From: Lactarius indigo
Lineage: Eukaryota > Basidiomycota > Agaricomycetes > Russulales > Russulaceae
Assembly (NCBI GenBank): GCA_025766275.1
Contig: JAFKAC010000040.1
Location: 1 to 64,000 of the forward strand
Direction of reading: 5' to 3'
DNA: 64,000 nt
Part shown: piece after piece, positions 12,250 through 25,042 of the stretch
Numbering within the stretch: the first letter of the stretch is position 1
How the letters are laid out: the number at the start of each line of letters is the position of its first letter
The notes under the pieces: model-generated
What the model saw: only the letters and a program-made list of their open reading frames with translations
Told to the model about the DNA's origin: nothing
Databases searched by the model: none
Translations under genes and position numbers: made by a program

Positions 12250-13139
12250 ATGACTATCTAGTAAGTCTTTTCTTGTCGTACACGACTTTGGGCTCACAAT
12301 TCTGCATGCGCAGCTACTCGCTCACCTTCTTGCTCCTCACGTCTGAGATGATCTCATTCTGCGTCTTTGTAGCACCTCTCCCTTTCAAGGTCCGGAGGAA
12401 GCTCTTCCGCTTCCTTTCTGAGAGCCCTATCATTGCCAAGGTTGCCTATGGGCTGAAAATATCCTTCATGTGCGCATCCTCTATCACTTTTCATGTCGTC
12501 GCTTCTGAAATTAGATGTGCATAGATTCGTCGGTATCTTATTTGTGGACGCCCTTCAACGCATGTTCCGCATCAATACGGAGATTGAAACCGCGAAGTCT
12601 GGGGGACTCGTGCACACGCAAGATATACGCACGGAGACTTCTCACGCAGCTCGGAAATTCTAGTTCGTACCTCGCCTTAACCCTGCCCGCCCCAACGTGC
12701 TGACTTGCACCGCCTCATTAAGCGCCCAACGCAATGTTTACCTCACCGGCTTCTGCCTGTTCCTCTCGCTTGTCCTCACCCGGACATTCTACATCATTCA
12801 GGATCTTATTGACACTCAGGACGAGTTTGCTAAGCTGAAGAAAGCTGTGCGTTCTCGGCTATTACTCTCCTTTGACTTATACACATCCTTAAATCGTACG
12901 ACTAGACCGCCAGCAGTTCACGGAATAACCTAGTGGCCGGCGAGCAAACGAAGGAGATTGAAAGGCTCAAGCAGGACCTCGGTAAATCTTTCAATTATCG
13001 TAGTGAAACATACGCTGATGGGATTTATCCAGAGACGCTGAAGCAGCAGGCTCGGTCCCAGGCAGCGGAATATGACAGACTCGCGGATCAGTACAACAAG
13101 GAGACAGGAAAGCCCACGTCAAACAAGCGTGTGGACTAA
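12250..13139 (+). CDS. BAP31/Yet-family ER membrane protein
   Basis: Endoplasmic reticulum transmembrane protein of the B-cell-receptor-associated 31 family (yeast Yet1/Yet3), involved in ER export and quality control. Exon 1 is only 11 nt (ATGACTATCTA, 12250-12260) and is followed by intron 12261-12313, so the start is easy to miss. The protein reads MTIYYSLTFLLLTSEMISF, then the cytosolic loop APLPFKVRRKLFRFLSES and AKVAYGLKISF. After introns come ILFVDALQRMFRI and RNVYLTGFCLFLSLVLTRTF (third membrane segment), with a C-terminal coiled coil EQTKEIERLKQDL and KQQARSQAAEYDRLADQYNK. It ends SNKRVD with TAA at 13139. No frame defects are needed. Confidence 0.9.
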
Positions 13140-14276
13140 GATCGGAGGGGTAAATAGTTTAGTTGCCATTGTTTGGACCAATTTCCGTTTTCTTTCCTCG
13201 CAGATTTTGGCTCCGTCTTTGTATTGTTCGGTTTACGAATGTTATCACGTGATCCGGCTCGTATGGGATAGCAAGTCAGATTGGCAGAGGAACATATCGC
13301 AACATGGACTATGGAGCGGTGATAACATGCGCAGGATAATGCACTGAGCTTCCTCGAGCCTCCGTACTGAGAGTTAGCCTTTCATTTCAAGATCACAGTG
13401 CATTACGTACAACGACTTCAATACCGCGATTGTTGGTGGCTTACGCCGACGATATCTCGTCGTGCTGCTTCTGAAGTTCGGCCTACAGAGTTGTACACAT
13501 AGCTTAACAATGGCACCCAATACGAATGGCGAGACAATGCACTACGCACAAGTTCAGCCTTCTTTTTCTCCATCTGGACCAAAGGTTTCAGTCTTCCCTG
13601 GGGCACGAAGATAGAAACGCGCTACGCACCTCCGCCCGAAGCTTTTCGAGCTTCCTGCGTTCCTCCTGCTTTATATACTGGTCTGGATTGGACGGTAAAC
13701 ACTTATACCATTTACGGTGGGAACTGCATACCTTCATGGGCTTTCTCTTTTTTGCTACAAGTAGTTAGTCATCGCTGGCCTAGAACAAGAGGAAAACGCC
13801 ATAAATGCATACCCGAACTCCCTGCTGGCGGCGACACTGCCCTCCTTGATGCTAGACGTGTAGCTGCGTGCATATACCCTAGCAGCAAGGGGAGCCTGAC
13901 GGAATGAAATACGAGCGAGCATGTGTGTGAGTTGGGGATGTGAGTACAGTGTGGGTCACTCTTAAGGTGTCCGAGCGCGGTTTGCCGGCCGGTCGGTCTG
14001 CCGAGACGAACCTAGCCCGAACCTAGCCCACGTCTATCGATAGTCACATTTGTAGACCCCATTCAATACAGCCACGGTGCAGAAGGACTTCTGGCCGTAG
14101 CCCTAGCTTAGCCATTCGTCAGCAGTGCTCTCCTGGGTCAATTCTGAGCCATACAACACGGTGTCAAGGCTGGCCGCTTCGGAGGAGCCGGACTTGAATC
14201 CGGCGGGCCTGCCCGAGTAACGGTATGCGTGACTTCGGATGAGCGTCACGTTTCGTTCCAGCTCACACAAACCTCC
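13140..14276. other. intergenic, no firm gene
   Basis: An ATG at 13510 opens a short frame (MAPNTNGETMHYAQVQPS...) that ends after about 34 codons, and nearby frames show a hydrophobic stretch, but no consistent exon chain could be built. The last part is the promoter of the ATP14 gene. Confidence 0.35.
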
Positions 14277-14840
14277 ATGTCGACCATCCTCAAGCATGCC
14301 GCATCTGCCGTCCGTACTCCCTTTCCGCACAGGGTACGCATTCATGCCATTGGAACTGACTCATCTCTGAAGGCCCGGCTCTCTGCGCGCTCACGCGTCC
14401 GTGCCTACGCAACTACGTCGGCCGCTCGCAAGGGTAATATATCTCCGACCCTCTGCTTTTTCCGTCCAACACTGACAACCCCCTCCTCGTAGACCTCGTC
14501 CAGGACCTTTATTTGAAGGAACTTAGGATTTACAAGGCTCCCCCTGCTGTGCGTAGTTTCGTCCACCCCCAACTTTTCGCCCGCCCCCATTGACTCCCAC
14601 GCGGCATTACAGGCCAAAGACGCTCATGTTGGCGCCGTAAAGGCCTTTTCCGCACCATCCGCACCTTCTGTGCCCGTGCTCCCCGACCTGGCAACCGAAC
14701 TTGCGGCGTACGATGCGACCGAGCCAACACGTGCCGACGCCACTGACGTTTCACCCGCGCACGGAGGATCTGCGGCTGGAGCAGAGGCATACCTTGCGTT
14801 CTTAGAAGCGGACGAAGTGCAAGAGGAGGCCCACCATTGA
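14277..14840 (+). CDS. ATP14: F1Fo ATP synthase subunit H, mitochondrial
   Basis: Peripheral-stalk subunit h of mitochondrial ATP synthase. Four exons: 14277-14333, 14373-14433, 14493-14548 and 14613-14840, joined by three short GT-AG introns (39-64 nt). The N-terminus is an Arg/Ser/Ala-rich presequence (MSTILKHAASAVRTPFPHR, then ARLSARSRVRAYATTSAARK). The mature part opens DLVQDLYLKELRIYKAPPA, then AKDAHVGAVKAFSAPSAP, PDLATELAAYDA and the typical tail AEAYLAFLEADEVQEEAHH ending at TGA 14840. All phases agree, so the gene looks intact. Confidence 0.9.
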
Positions 14841-16687
14841 TTGTTGTTCCCCGTACTGTTGGCCAAAATAAAATAATAGAACTGGGCTGTTACCATGATA
14901 CTTTCCGGCGACAGGCTGTACACGGCGGTCGTAGTCCTTGTTTCTCTTGCGTTGCCGCAGAACACATCAGCTAAGTCGCCGTGGAGGGACTATTAATAAG
15001 CTGAACCGAAGATCGATCTCGTGCTCTGTATTGCGACTTCGATGGTTGCGAAACCCCCGACCATTGTCCGGTAACCTGGTTTTCACATTCTGCTTTGTGG
15101 CCACATACCGATTCCAACACTTGCCTGCGGATGACCAACCCTCACTGTGGTTTCGTGATCTGCCCAAGTTTTCCGGTACGGTTATTCCAACAGCCCCAAT
15201 TGTCATACCATAATAACATACATCAATGCGGAATATGTACAATACTTAGCCTGTACACAGCCAAGTCAACGGACAGGGGATACCGTTCCATGTTGGTTTC
15301 CTGTTTCGCCAGCTTTCGTTGGCCGGCCCAGCGAACGGTCGCGATGTCTGACAGGTTGATTGATGCAGACTCCGAATATCCCAACTAGGAACCCAAATTT
15401 TCGGCGTAGTGGATACGGCGCACTTCATATATCGTACCATTGATTCGATGTCGCCGTCGCAGTTCGTCTGTCTGCTGTGCTGTATTCCTTTCTTCTAGTG
15501 AAACCATGGAATTGTACCGAATTTACGGTTTCGTATTAAGAGGTCCCACTCGAATTATACTCCAATACGTACCCCTCAGCATCTCTGCCTGTCTAGTAGT
15601 TAGCAACGAACGTTTATTGACTCCATTAGATCAGGTCACATCAGTCCACCAATAGCTTCAGGTTAATGATGTAGGCGCTGAGGGGAAGTGAATGTCCCAG
15701 GCTATACTGCAAAAGTGAATTTCGGCGGCGCTTGCTATGTGTATCACGTCGTGCGAGATCAACAACAGATCCTCCCCATCGTTCTCATTCGCGACGGCGG
15801 CACGGACGTTGAATCAAGATCACTTAGCGCCTCAGGTTTAACGATGGACCGAGTCATTTGACTCAATTCCTCATTGCAATGGTAGGGAAAGTGTAAGAAC
15901 CGGGTGCTGTCGTCTGTAAGCAAGTAAGAAGAGTGAGCAATGAAACGGTCGGGCCAAGAGAGACTCAGCCGAGATGGGTTTAGGTAAGTTTTTAGGTGTG
16001 GGTCGACCACTGAGTCATTCGTGCGACTCCGGTGCTTTCCATAACCATCAATCCGACTTTTCCGTACCTTACTGAATCCCTCCAAGCATGCGGGCCCAAT
16101 TCAGAGACCGACCATCCAAACGGTCAGAAAACCGAATTGACAATCTGGACCGCCCTTTTGAAAATGGAGCAGCGAGGACTGTGTCGTACAATTGTTGCTG
16201 TGCAACTCGCAGATGATCGGAAGCCCAACGTGTCAGGTGGGTTCAGGTTGGCGACGCGAATAGGAGTTGTATCTTCGAGCTTTAACCACCTCCCCTATGC
16301 CTGCCGCTGCCGTCATTTTCAACTGGATTGGCCTTTGACGTCCTTCGAATCACTAGCCTCGCTGACCTCGGGGATGGATTAGGGCAAGGATTAGGGTTTC
16401 GTCAGGGCGCTACAAGCGCGCACGGGGAGTTGGTCCGGGAACCGGAGGTGACACTGCCGCTATGATGAGCGAGCACCACTTGGTCGCTCGTGGCAGCAGG
16501 GAGTGCCTCTCCAGTTCTCATTGGATCCCGCGCATTCGGTACGACATGCACTGGCTTTTTCACAAATCGGTCCAGTCCCAAAAAGAACTTCCTACCATCA
16601 TACAGTCACTCTTGTAGCGACTTGTCTGTGTCCTCGCCATCCGGATTATCACAATACAATGGGGACTTGTTGTTGACTCAATGTTCT
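14841..16687. other. intergenic, nothing recognised
   Basis: Short open frames occur on both strands (for example 15759-16085 - and 16032-16382 +), but none has a domain, a codon pattern like its neighbours or plausible splice partners. Confidence 0.35.
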
Positions 16688-17032
16688 TCACAACCGGCTG
16701 TTTGTTTCGACCGAATGTGTACGTTCACTAGATCCGCAAGCGCGCCCGTCTGATCTGATGTTTTCGGTTTCAGCTTCGGTTTTCTTGTTTTTCGTCATTT
16801 CCATCTCCGTTTCTGTTCCCTCCCCCGATAGCCCTTTGCGTTTTGAAGAGCCGGCAACTAATTCACCGTGGCGCCGCAGCTTTCGGTAGTACATACGTCG
16901 TCCCTTCCCAAATTCCCAAACACCTGGAGTCCAAACATTCATTTCCGGGACGTCGGTTGGTGGCGATCCGCGGTCGTTGTTACTGTCGAGATCCAACCCG
17001 TACTGTTGTTGGACCTGCACTGCGCTCAGCAC
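16688..17032 (-). CDS. possible uncharacterised protein fragment
   Basis: Low-confidence open frame. The part QQYGLDLDSNND and NVWTPGVWEFGKGRRMYYR looks protein-like, but the C-terminal half is a low-complexity Glu/Thr/Lys run (GTETEMEMTKNKKTEAETE). The start shown is not an ATG-anchored, well-supported start, and an upstream exon might exist. No family recognised. It lies in the promoter region of the gene starting at 17212, so it may be spurious. Confidence 0.2.
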   Translation of the reverse strand: MLSAVQVQQQYGLDLDSNNDRGSPPTDVPEMNVWTPGVWEFGKGRRMYYRKLRRHGELVAGSSKRKGLSGEGTETEMEMTKNKKTEAETENIRSDGRACGSSERTHSVETNSRL

Positions 17033-17103
17033 TGGCTCAAAACTTCAGTTTCTTCCGCGAAACAAACTGTGGCGATGTCAGGCCCTGGTACTAGATCATC
17101 GAC

Positions 17104-17110
17104 TATAAGA
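17104..17110 (+). promoter_or_regulatory. TATA-like box of the gene at 17212
   Basis: TATAAGA about 105 bp upstream of the ATG at 17212, followed by a pyrimidine-rich leader (ttcgttcgttttatacc...ctcactcct-like). Consistent with a fungal core promoter; not proof of use. Confidence 0.35.
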
Positions 17111-17211
17111 GAGGGAGGAGTTGCGACTTGACTCGCCAATTCACTTCAACGTTCGTTCGTTTTATACCACCTACCTAATCCTTACAACTCCTACTCGCTC
17201 GCATCCTCACC

Positions 17212-18067
17212 ATGGTAGATTTGCTTGTCGATGGTAATATCGCTCAAATGTTCGGCCCACTAGACGCGGGAAAATACTTCACCCGGCTTTTGCAAATCGA
17301 CTCGAGGGCCATTCGAACTATGCACGACCCACAGTGGCCTTCCGCTTTCTTCATTTCCCATCCATCGGCCTCCCGAGCCCACCACTTCACCGTCGTTCAA
17401 GGGCAACACGTCTGGTTGCTCGACTACCTGATCAGGCATGGTGGTACGGTCGTCGTGCAACGCATCTGGGCACCACAAAACGAGGGCCAGCGCCATGCCC
17501 ACGTGCCCCTCAACATGCCCATCTTCTTCCTCCACAACGACCGAAGGACGCTCGGCCTTCCCATCGTCGCCGCCGCGGCGCGCGATTGTATGACACTCCT
17601 CGATACGGGCAAACCGGCTGCAGTGGGGGATTGTTCTACGACTTTCATCCGAATCAACGTGAGCGATCTCCCCTACGACGCAAACATCGTTCGCGAGAAG
17701 TGCTGACGTAAACGCATCGTTTTATCAGTGGCCAGGTTACGGCGAATGGAGCAGCCAGATCATGACTAGGGACCAAACCCCAGCCCACAACACGATCTCC
17801 GTCGAGAAATTCGCGAAGCGCGTTGCGAGTGCCGTGTGCAGGTTCATGGATGTCAGTTCTCTCCTTTCCGTGACGATTTTGTGGGGTGACTTGTTGACTG
17901 ACTGTCATTTCGGGGGATAGGAGCAATCGCGCGTTCACGGAAGCGACCAGCGCTGGCGCATTGGGCCTGGTGGGATCACCAGGGATCACGTCATTCTCAT
18001 CGGTATCGTTCACGTCTCGCAAGGCAGCTGGCAGCCCATCCTCCAGCTGAACGGCTACGTCATCTAA
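17212..18067 (+). CDS. Uncharacterised 238-residue protein
   Basis: Three exons, 17212-17658, 17729-17851 and 17921-18067, with introns of 70 and 69 nt, all joining in phase 0. The protein starts MVDLLVDGNIAQMFGPLDAG and ends QPILQLNGYVI. It has no signal peptide, no membrane span and no motif that I recognise. It contains moderately conserved-looking segments such as QGQHVWLLDYLIRHGGTVVV and WRIGPGGITRDHVILIGIVH, suggesting a folded beta-rich domain. Strong third-position G/C preference and clean splice sites support a real gene. A long antisense frame at 17654-18100 is a shadow of this gene. Confidence 0.7.
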
Positions 18068-18805
18068 ATATACCCCTACCCTTCCCCCGGTAGTTGACAT
18101 GGGTCCCGGAAACGGATGACTCGTCGGTGGGGGATAATCTTCTACCTAAATCTTATAATCAATAGACACCACTATAATAATATGGACTCGTACGTACACT
18201 TGTTAGAGATGGCTGACGGGCGGGGGACAGATCGAGCTGGACTTGGCTCTGTCTCATGGGAGCGTGTGTATGTGGGGAAGTAGGTCAGGTTCGTGGTCCT
18301 CGGGATAAACGGCACTGCACTACGTATCTATATACATACTACGATACTCGACGTCCAAATGCTAGTATTAGTTATGCTGATTTAGATCAGGCAAGGACAA
18401 TGATTGTCATGGTAGTCGAAGCGCTGTGGGTTCATCATGCATCAGGATTGAAGCTAATATTGAAGATCCGAAGATACTGAATGCGATCACTTAGGTGCCG
18501 CGGAGAGAGGCTTCGAAGAGTAGATCAACATAGGACTATTCTTACTGCGTTACTGATTGTTGCGTCCCGGACTATGGCGAGTAGGGGTCAACGAGCAGCG
18601 TGCGGTGGGTGGAGTGGGATGTAGACGAGAGTTAGCAGAGGGTACATGATGTGTATTACGTGGGGTAGTGAGATACGTGTGTATATGCAGGGCGAAATAG
18701 GTGCAATAAAAAAAAACACGCGAAGACGACCGAACAAATTACGAGAGCGATGGAAACGCAAAGCACGGATCAAATAGCAGCGAAGATGTGGGAGGCGGGG
18801 GTAGA
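18068..18805. other. convergent 3' intergenic region
   Basis: Lies between the 3' ends of the 17212 gene (+) and RPO41 (-). No coding signal; several AT-rich stretches (for example aataatatgg near 18175 and a run of A near 18710) may serve transcript ends. Confidence 0.4.
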
Positions 18806-21800
18806 TCAGGAGAAGAAGTAGAGGGACGACTTGATCTTGTTTACATCAAATTCGCCTTTCGCCGGTACAGGGGGGAGCAGATCGACGAGGTCGACGAACT
18901 TGCCCTCGAGAGACTCTTCGGTTGCGGCCTGGCCACCTTGTGTCGTCGCACTCAAGGTGTTACCCCTGTTACGTCTCGCCTGTCCGCGACCCGGCTTCAA
19001 AAGCATTACGGCTTGCTCTTTGGAGAGCACCGACACCGTGGGTAGACGCTTGGTTATCTCTGCGGGTTCCTCGTCTTCCTCAGTGGTTTGAATAGCCGCA
19101 TCAGTGGTCTCTGTCGCCAAGGGAGGCTCGGGGACCGCCTCGATAGTCTTTTTGAGATGGCGAGAGCTGATGTCGGTGGCGGTGTCCAGGATGCCAAGCT
19201 GTTTGAGACTGTGCGATGTTCCCAAGGCTGCAACAGGAACTTTGTAGCCCTTGTATCGCTCACGGAACTAGGAGCACGTTAGTGATGGTTAAAAACCTAA
19301 GATGAACCATATTCGTACCTCATTTAAAAGTCTGCCGAGGACATCTGAGGAGTGCAAGGCAATAAACGTATCGCGGATAATAGTGGACATCTGATCGATC
19401 GAGGAGGGGTGGGTCCAGTATGAGTCATGAACCGAGGCGAACATCAGGCCTTGTGTCTATGACGAATATGAGAACGCTTCGAGTCACCATAAAACAATAC
19501 GGCAACATACCCGGCATTCCAAAGCGGTGAGTAGCATGTGAGTGGCGTCCAAGCTATGGATGAAATTAGGTGGGAAAGCTGAGGCCTGCTTTTGCGAGTT
19601 CACTATTGATAGTTAAGCATCGTGTCATCATCATACGCGGGGGATGGCGGTTCACCTTCTGCGGGCGCGTTGGGGTCTGAGATGTACACAGACTGCATGC
19701 TAGTCATTATCTGCTTTCGCTTGACTTTGCGGTACGGCTGAACGATCGGCAGGCCTAACGGCGTCGTCCACACAACGGCAGCCATCTGCTCCTTGCGCAG
19801 GCGGGTGGCGGTACTTTTTACTTTCTTACTTGACACCTTGTCGAGTATCATGGCCTCAAGGACGCGATTTCCTGGTACGGACTTGGAGATTATACGCGCA
19901 CAGGCAGTCAGCCAATTCATGATGTCGTTCGCTCCCTGGAACAAGTCACCGATGCATTGCAACACCTGAGATAGCACATCAAAAACCACCTTTTCCTGGG
20001 GAAAGGAACAGCTTATCCGTACCTGCTTTGCGAGGTATGCTGCGGCAGAGTAACATTCTTCCAAAGGAACGTCACCACGATCCTTCAGCTGCCTCTCGAT
20101 CTGTTCTCGCGCACCCACGAAGGTGACACCATATACTGTTGTCATGACCGTCTGCTTCACGACTTTCCGCGCAATCTTCCCAACGAGCATCTTGGCATAT
20201 TGGTTTTCCGGATTTTGCTCTAGGTCTTCTCGCATGCGTTTCTCGACCATGTTAGCGACATAAGTATAGACGTCCGATGGTTTGTTGGTGATATCAAGGT
20301 TGACCTGCCGTGCGCCACGCGCATCACCGCCGAGCGCAGCATAATGCTGCAGCCCATTACACGTTCCGTCCTGATGTACCGGCAGCGCGCACTCGTACGC
20401 GGGGGGGTCAGGGGAGTCGAGTGCGGCCTTGAGTTCCATACAAGTTGCCAAGCACTGCCATGGATCATCGGCCTTCTGCCACCATTTGCGTCCCTAACGC
20501 AAAGTTAGAGTGCCTCAGCCTTTGAATCGACGTTTATAACGGCAAAGCTCACATTCAGAGGGTTTTCCGCGCTGTCATATATGTCCTCTAAGTTCTTCTG
20601 TACGAACTCAACCCGTTCGTCGAAGGTCGCTTTATCATACCCGTAGAGGTTAGATAAGTGGATTTTGAGCCAGCGTAAACCACGTTCGCCGAGCGGCTTG
20701 GCTTCCCCGAACAGAAGTAAACCACGGCTCAAATCATCGCCAATGTGGTTTAGGTGAGGTGGGAGTGGGTAAGCTCGTCCACGGAAGTCGAGGTTATGAG
20801 GCAGGTAGAATGTGTCGCCCAAGAACTGACAGGGATCAACTTCGGAGACAGTGAACCAAGAATAGAACCAGACTTACTGCACGCGCAATCTCAATCTTGT
20901 AGTTAACACTACACCGCTCTGAGTGGTTATTTGCTTTGTTTAGGAGCCATTGGCGTTGACGCTGGATGAAGACAACGCGTGCCTTCTGGTCCGTCTCCTC
21001 GGGGGTCTTCTCCGGCTCAGGTTCGTCGTACACGGCAGGCGGTAGTTTTCCGAGACGATAACCCGCATTCCAGACTTCAAGTACGACATCAAAGATCTTG
21101 CGATTAATCTGCCATGGCGTCGAACCGAGGACATCGAGGCCAGCATACACAAGTTCGACGTTACCGCGCGACGAAGCGTACTTCAGATACTGCTGCTGTT
21201 CCTGTGAATCCTTGAAGCGCATCACCTGACCTAGAAGGGAGTTTACATTCGCGAAACCTCAATGACAGGAGACACGTACTCTTATTGTAGATGTAACCGC
21301 CTTCGTTGTAATCCAACCATGGTTTCGGCTTCACGAGCATGGGTAGGTGCCGCGGATGCATCGTGTCCCGGATGCTGTCTTTCGCCATTCGCTCCGCCAC
21401 AACTGGGTTTAACTTGATAATGCCAAGTTTATACCCACGGAGATACTCGTAAGAGTGTGTAAAAGCGGGTTGTTCCTCTTCAACAGTCTCGCCCGTCCGT
21501 TTGTCTAGCCCAGTACGGATCACCTTCGCGACGTCCATCAAGCGGTCCACCAAGAAACTACCGACCCGCACTCGTAAACCCTGCGTCCAGTCACCGGTCC
21601 ATTCTTCTGCGTCTTCCAAGTACTTTCGCGCGGTGACGCGCCGTGCGTGGAGGTCGTTGTAGGAGTAGCGAGAGAAGAAACCAGACTCGGCGACTCGTGC
21701 GGTAGACGGCATGGAAATATTGTTCTTCTTACACATCTGTGCCTTGTACTCTAGTTCGATGGCCTTGCCAACACCGACGAGACCGCGAGCGGTCTTCATG

Positions 21801-23433
21801 CCATCTGCGACGCCGCCAGAACCTTGGAGGTGCATGACTTCAAGAATGGTGATGAGTGAGAGCTTCTCAGGCTTGACAAGTGACAGGAAGGGTCCAAGCG
21901 GCTGGGCCTGCTTCCTATTGGGACCAGTAAGGGGAGCTGTAGGGCATAACTGAGTAAGGCATGGAGGATCGGACAGAGTGAACTCACCGGCCTCCTCTTT
22001 GACGAGAAGCGCGATATCCTCTTTCAAGCGAGTTTGGAGGAGCTGGTGCCATTGCCACATCCATAGTTGTAAGTCCTGTTTCCTCAAAACTGAGTCGCCT
22101 AGCCCAAGTTCTTTGAAAAGTTCAGCCTGCCGTCGCATGCGCTGAACCGCTACATCATAGACAGAGTCCTCGAGTAGCTTTTGTCGCGCGGCGAGGTCCT
22201 CTGAGAGTACTCGTCGAGTAAGTGAAATGTGTGCGAGGTGCTTTCTAAGAACATCGAGGTTGAAAGGAATCTCGGTCTCGGTCTTCCCCGACGGCGTCCC
22301 GTCCTCGTTCAAAACCGGCTGTGACAAGGTCAATGACGTGGTCAGATGCTGGCGCACAGACTCACAGCGTCAACAGTCACGGGGCGGACTTCCGGCACGT
22401 CCAAATAAGGATCGGGGAGAGAGGAGCCCATTGATTCTGCATGCCCAAGCTCACGAATAATTTCAGGGTAATTATGCTGGACAGCTGCTCCTGTGAGGGC
22501 CCGAATGATTTTTTGTGCTTCTTCTGAAGACTTGATGGCACGGTCTGAGACTACGGTGACGACAGATAGCTGATTGTCGACAATGCCTTTCAACAGCGAA
22601 GCAGGGGTATGGTTCGTGACACCGTCAATGTACGTTGGTGAATTTTCAGAGGAATACCTTTGAAACGGTCAAATAAATTAAAGGTATGGGGATGTGTAGA
22701 CAAACCTCAACCAAGTGATAAGCGCCAACGCATATGCGCCTGTCGTGACAGCGACCTTCTCCTGTCCACTAAACAACGAGTCCAAAAGTATCCAAGCGTC
22801 TTCGACCCACAGAGACTTCCTTTCTGGCTCTTTGAGCGCCATCTCGAGATAGGCCTCAACGAAGGCGGTGTAGAGACGTGGGTGAAGAATCTGCTCAGCG
22901 CACTTTGCGCGCAAGTCATCGAAGATTCCCTTGGCGCGGTGGACGTCATAGCAGTTGTGCAGGCAAGCATCCATGACAGCGATCAAGTCGCGCGTGTGCG
23001 AGTCGGTGTAATAGAGGTCATTGAGTTCGGAGTGCCTGTCGCACGGGAGAGGTGGAGGAATGACAGTGTAAGGCGTGCGACTGCGGAGGAACGAGTGCAT
23101 GTCGCTGGCGGCTGGGTCACCTTGCGTATTACTGGCATGGTCTGCGAGATTAGGAAGGGCCGGAAGAAAAGCAGGATAGGAATCGGGGATTCGTGTTTCT
23201 AAGGCTGGTGCGCTGGAGCGTTTTGTAGGGGTAGAGTATAGACGAGCAGGACGAGGAAGGCGCTGACGAGAGGACGACAGTAAAGTCGTCTCCGTCTGTT
23301 TACGTGCCGCTCGTGTAGTGAAGGGGATCATCACCCGACTTTTCTTTTGCTCTCGTGCGTCGTCAACGACGGTGGGGGCGCGTCTCAAGCGCGTCTCAAT
23401 TTTACGAGTCGATAACATAATCATTTCCCACAT
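18806..23433 (-). CDS. RPO41: Mitochondrial DNA-directed RNA polymerase (T7-like)
   Basis: Single-subunit RNA polymerase that transcribes the mitochondrial genome. Start is ATG 23433, with a second ATG at 23418 giving [15 protein letters not shown], a better basic presequence. The N-terminal extension lies in 22.7-23.4 kb. Polymerase motifs in order: [20 protein letters not shown] (21.3 kb), [18 protein letters not shown] (20.8 kb), [20 protein letters not shown] with the first catalytic Asp (20.33-20.39 kb), [17 protein letters not shown] with the nucleotide-binding Lys/Tyr (20.1-20.17 kb), [14 protein letters not shown] (19.5-19.57 kb), and [10 protein letters not shown] with the second catalytic Asp (about 19.42 kb). 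Many introns of 45-60 nt, for example one removing gtgagtctg...cacag near 22.33-22.37 kb, which explains an apparent frame change. The C-terminal tail after the palm is variable. All key residues present. Confidence 0.93.
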
Positions 23434-23791
23434 TGACGGCCATATTTAGTGTGATCAACATGTCAGAACAGCGTTGGAAAAACGATCTTGGGGAAAAGAA
23501 ATGTGGGATGCAAGTAGTGGAGAATGTAGACGTAACCATTGCGATGTACAAATATAAGGCGATGAAGACTATGCATATGTACAGAATCTAGTGTCCGATG
23601 GGCTAAAGGTGTGGGAGGGTATGGAACAACGTCCAATGCAAAAAACAAAAGGCTAACAAGATGAAGAGATGAGAAAGCAACGATTGACAAAGGTCATCCG
23701 AAACAACGTAATGGTAATACATAGATAAGGTGCAGAGAAGAAACAGCATGAAGTTAGAATAGTCGTGGGGAGTGGGAAGTGGTACCGGCGT
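23434..23791. other. intergenic
   Basis: Spacer between RPO41 (start side) and the 3' end of the zinc-finger gene. No coding signal. It must contain the RPO41 promoter. Confidence 0.4.
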
Positions 23792-25042
23792 TCACAGCTC
23801 TGAAGCAAAATTATATGATTGACACCAAGAATTAAAGCCCCTTTCCGGCTCGCTTGTGAAAAATTCGGGCTGAGAGAGAGGCGTAGAATTAGTCGGAGAC
23901 AAGCTAGATGGCCAGCTGAGAGCGGGAACCGGTTCAAGTGGGGGGGTTGCCATATGAATGGGGGGGACGAACTGATATCCGGAAACGCGAGAAGAGGACG
24001 GCGCAGTGGATGCAGTCGGGAAAGTGAACGGATTCGGCATGGGCGAAAATGTATGCAGATTCTGGAAGCCCATGCCAAGATTAGTCGACTGCCCAACCGA
24101 TGTAGGGAAGGCGGGTGCGAAGCGGCGGTAGTCTGATGTCGCTACAGGTCTCGTTTGACGGTACGGTGTCCACAATTGGGCCAAAGCTTGACCTTGGGGC
24201 TGCACGGTGGTGTTCGATTGGGAGCCAAGTGAGTAGGTTCCGTCACGTATCAGCGCTGTGGATAACGGCAACTGGTCTGCCTCCGACAAAGACAAGCCAG
24301 AGTTTGAGTCAAGAGTCTTAGGAGCACCCCAAGCGGGTGCCGCAGCAACGGGGACGTTGATCTGGACGTCTTGAGGATCTTTTGGCTCCGAGGCGTGACA
24401 GCGCGTGACATCAACGATCTGTTTCCAGAAATCATCGTGATAAGTAGCGTTGGTAAGTGTATTGCTTAGGGTGGTTGAAGACGATGACGCATTCTGGGCG
24501 TTGTGAGGAATAGCTCGTTGGTCGCGGATCTCATTCGAAACCTTCTTGCCACTCTTCCGTTTGGCCTTGAGTGCCTTTTTGGCCTTCTTGAGTGCCTGTC
24601 TAGCGGCGAAATCATCCGCATGATGAGGTTGGTGGCCATGGGTGCTCTTACGGTGGCGGGTAAGTGACGAAGGGTCGGAGAAGTATTTATTACATTCCGG
24701 GCAAGGGTAATGATTCTCATTGGAACTAGGGGAGAGTCATAAATTAGAGAGAAACGAAAGATATTAACACGACGAACTGCCTGGCATTGATGTGAGCCTT
24801 CAGGTTGCTTTTCTGATCGGTCTTGTATGTGCAGCCGGCATGCGGACAATGGACCCTATTGTTAGATTGTGAGAGATGAAGTCGTTTAGTGTCATGACAC
24901 AGACGTACTTGACTTCTGTGCCATCTGGGTGCTGAGTATTCCTATGACGCTTCATGTCGGATCCGCGGGACAACGTCGTCCCGCAATCCGGGCATGTAGC
25001 CTCAGAGGTAGAGGGAAATTTCCGGGTGGATCGCGTCGGCAT
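23792..25042 (-). CDS. C2H2 zinc-finger protein, probable transcription factor
   Basis: Starts at ATG 25042 (MPTRSTRKFPSTSEAT). Three Cys/His fingers lie at the N-terminus: CPDCGTTLSRGSDMKRHRN-TQH, then CPHAGCTYKTDQKSNLKAH, then CPECNKYFSDPSSLTRHRKS-TH, each near an exon boundary. A Lys-rich segment (KKAKKALKAKRKSGKK) after the fingers looks like a nuclear localisation signal. The remainder is a long Ser/Pro/Thr/Gln-rich, probably disordered tail, ending FNSWCQSYNFASEL at 23792. Introns of about 50 nt separate the finger exons; the second one may use a GC-AG site because no good GT donor preserves the frame. Target genes unknown. Confidence 0.8.

Noticed and set aside
17654..18100. 148-residue minus frame
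   Set aside because: Shadow of the well-spliced plus-strand gene at 17212-18067.
22330..22380. Frameshift in RPO41
   Set aside because: A 47-nt GT-AG intron (gtgagtctg...cacag) explains the frame change.
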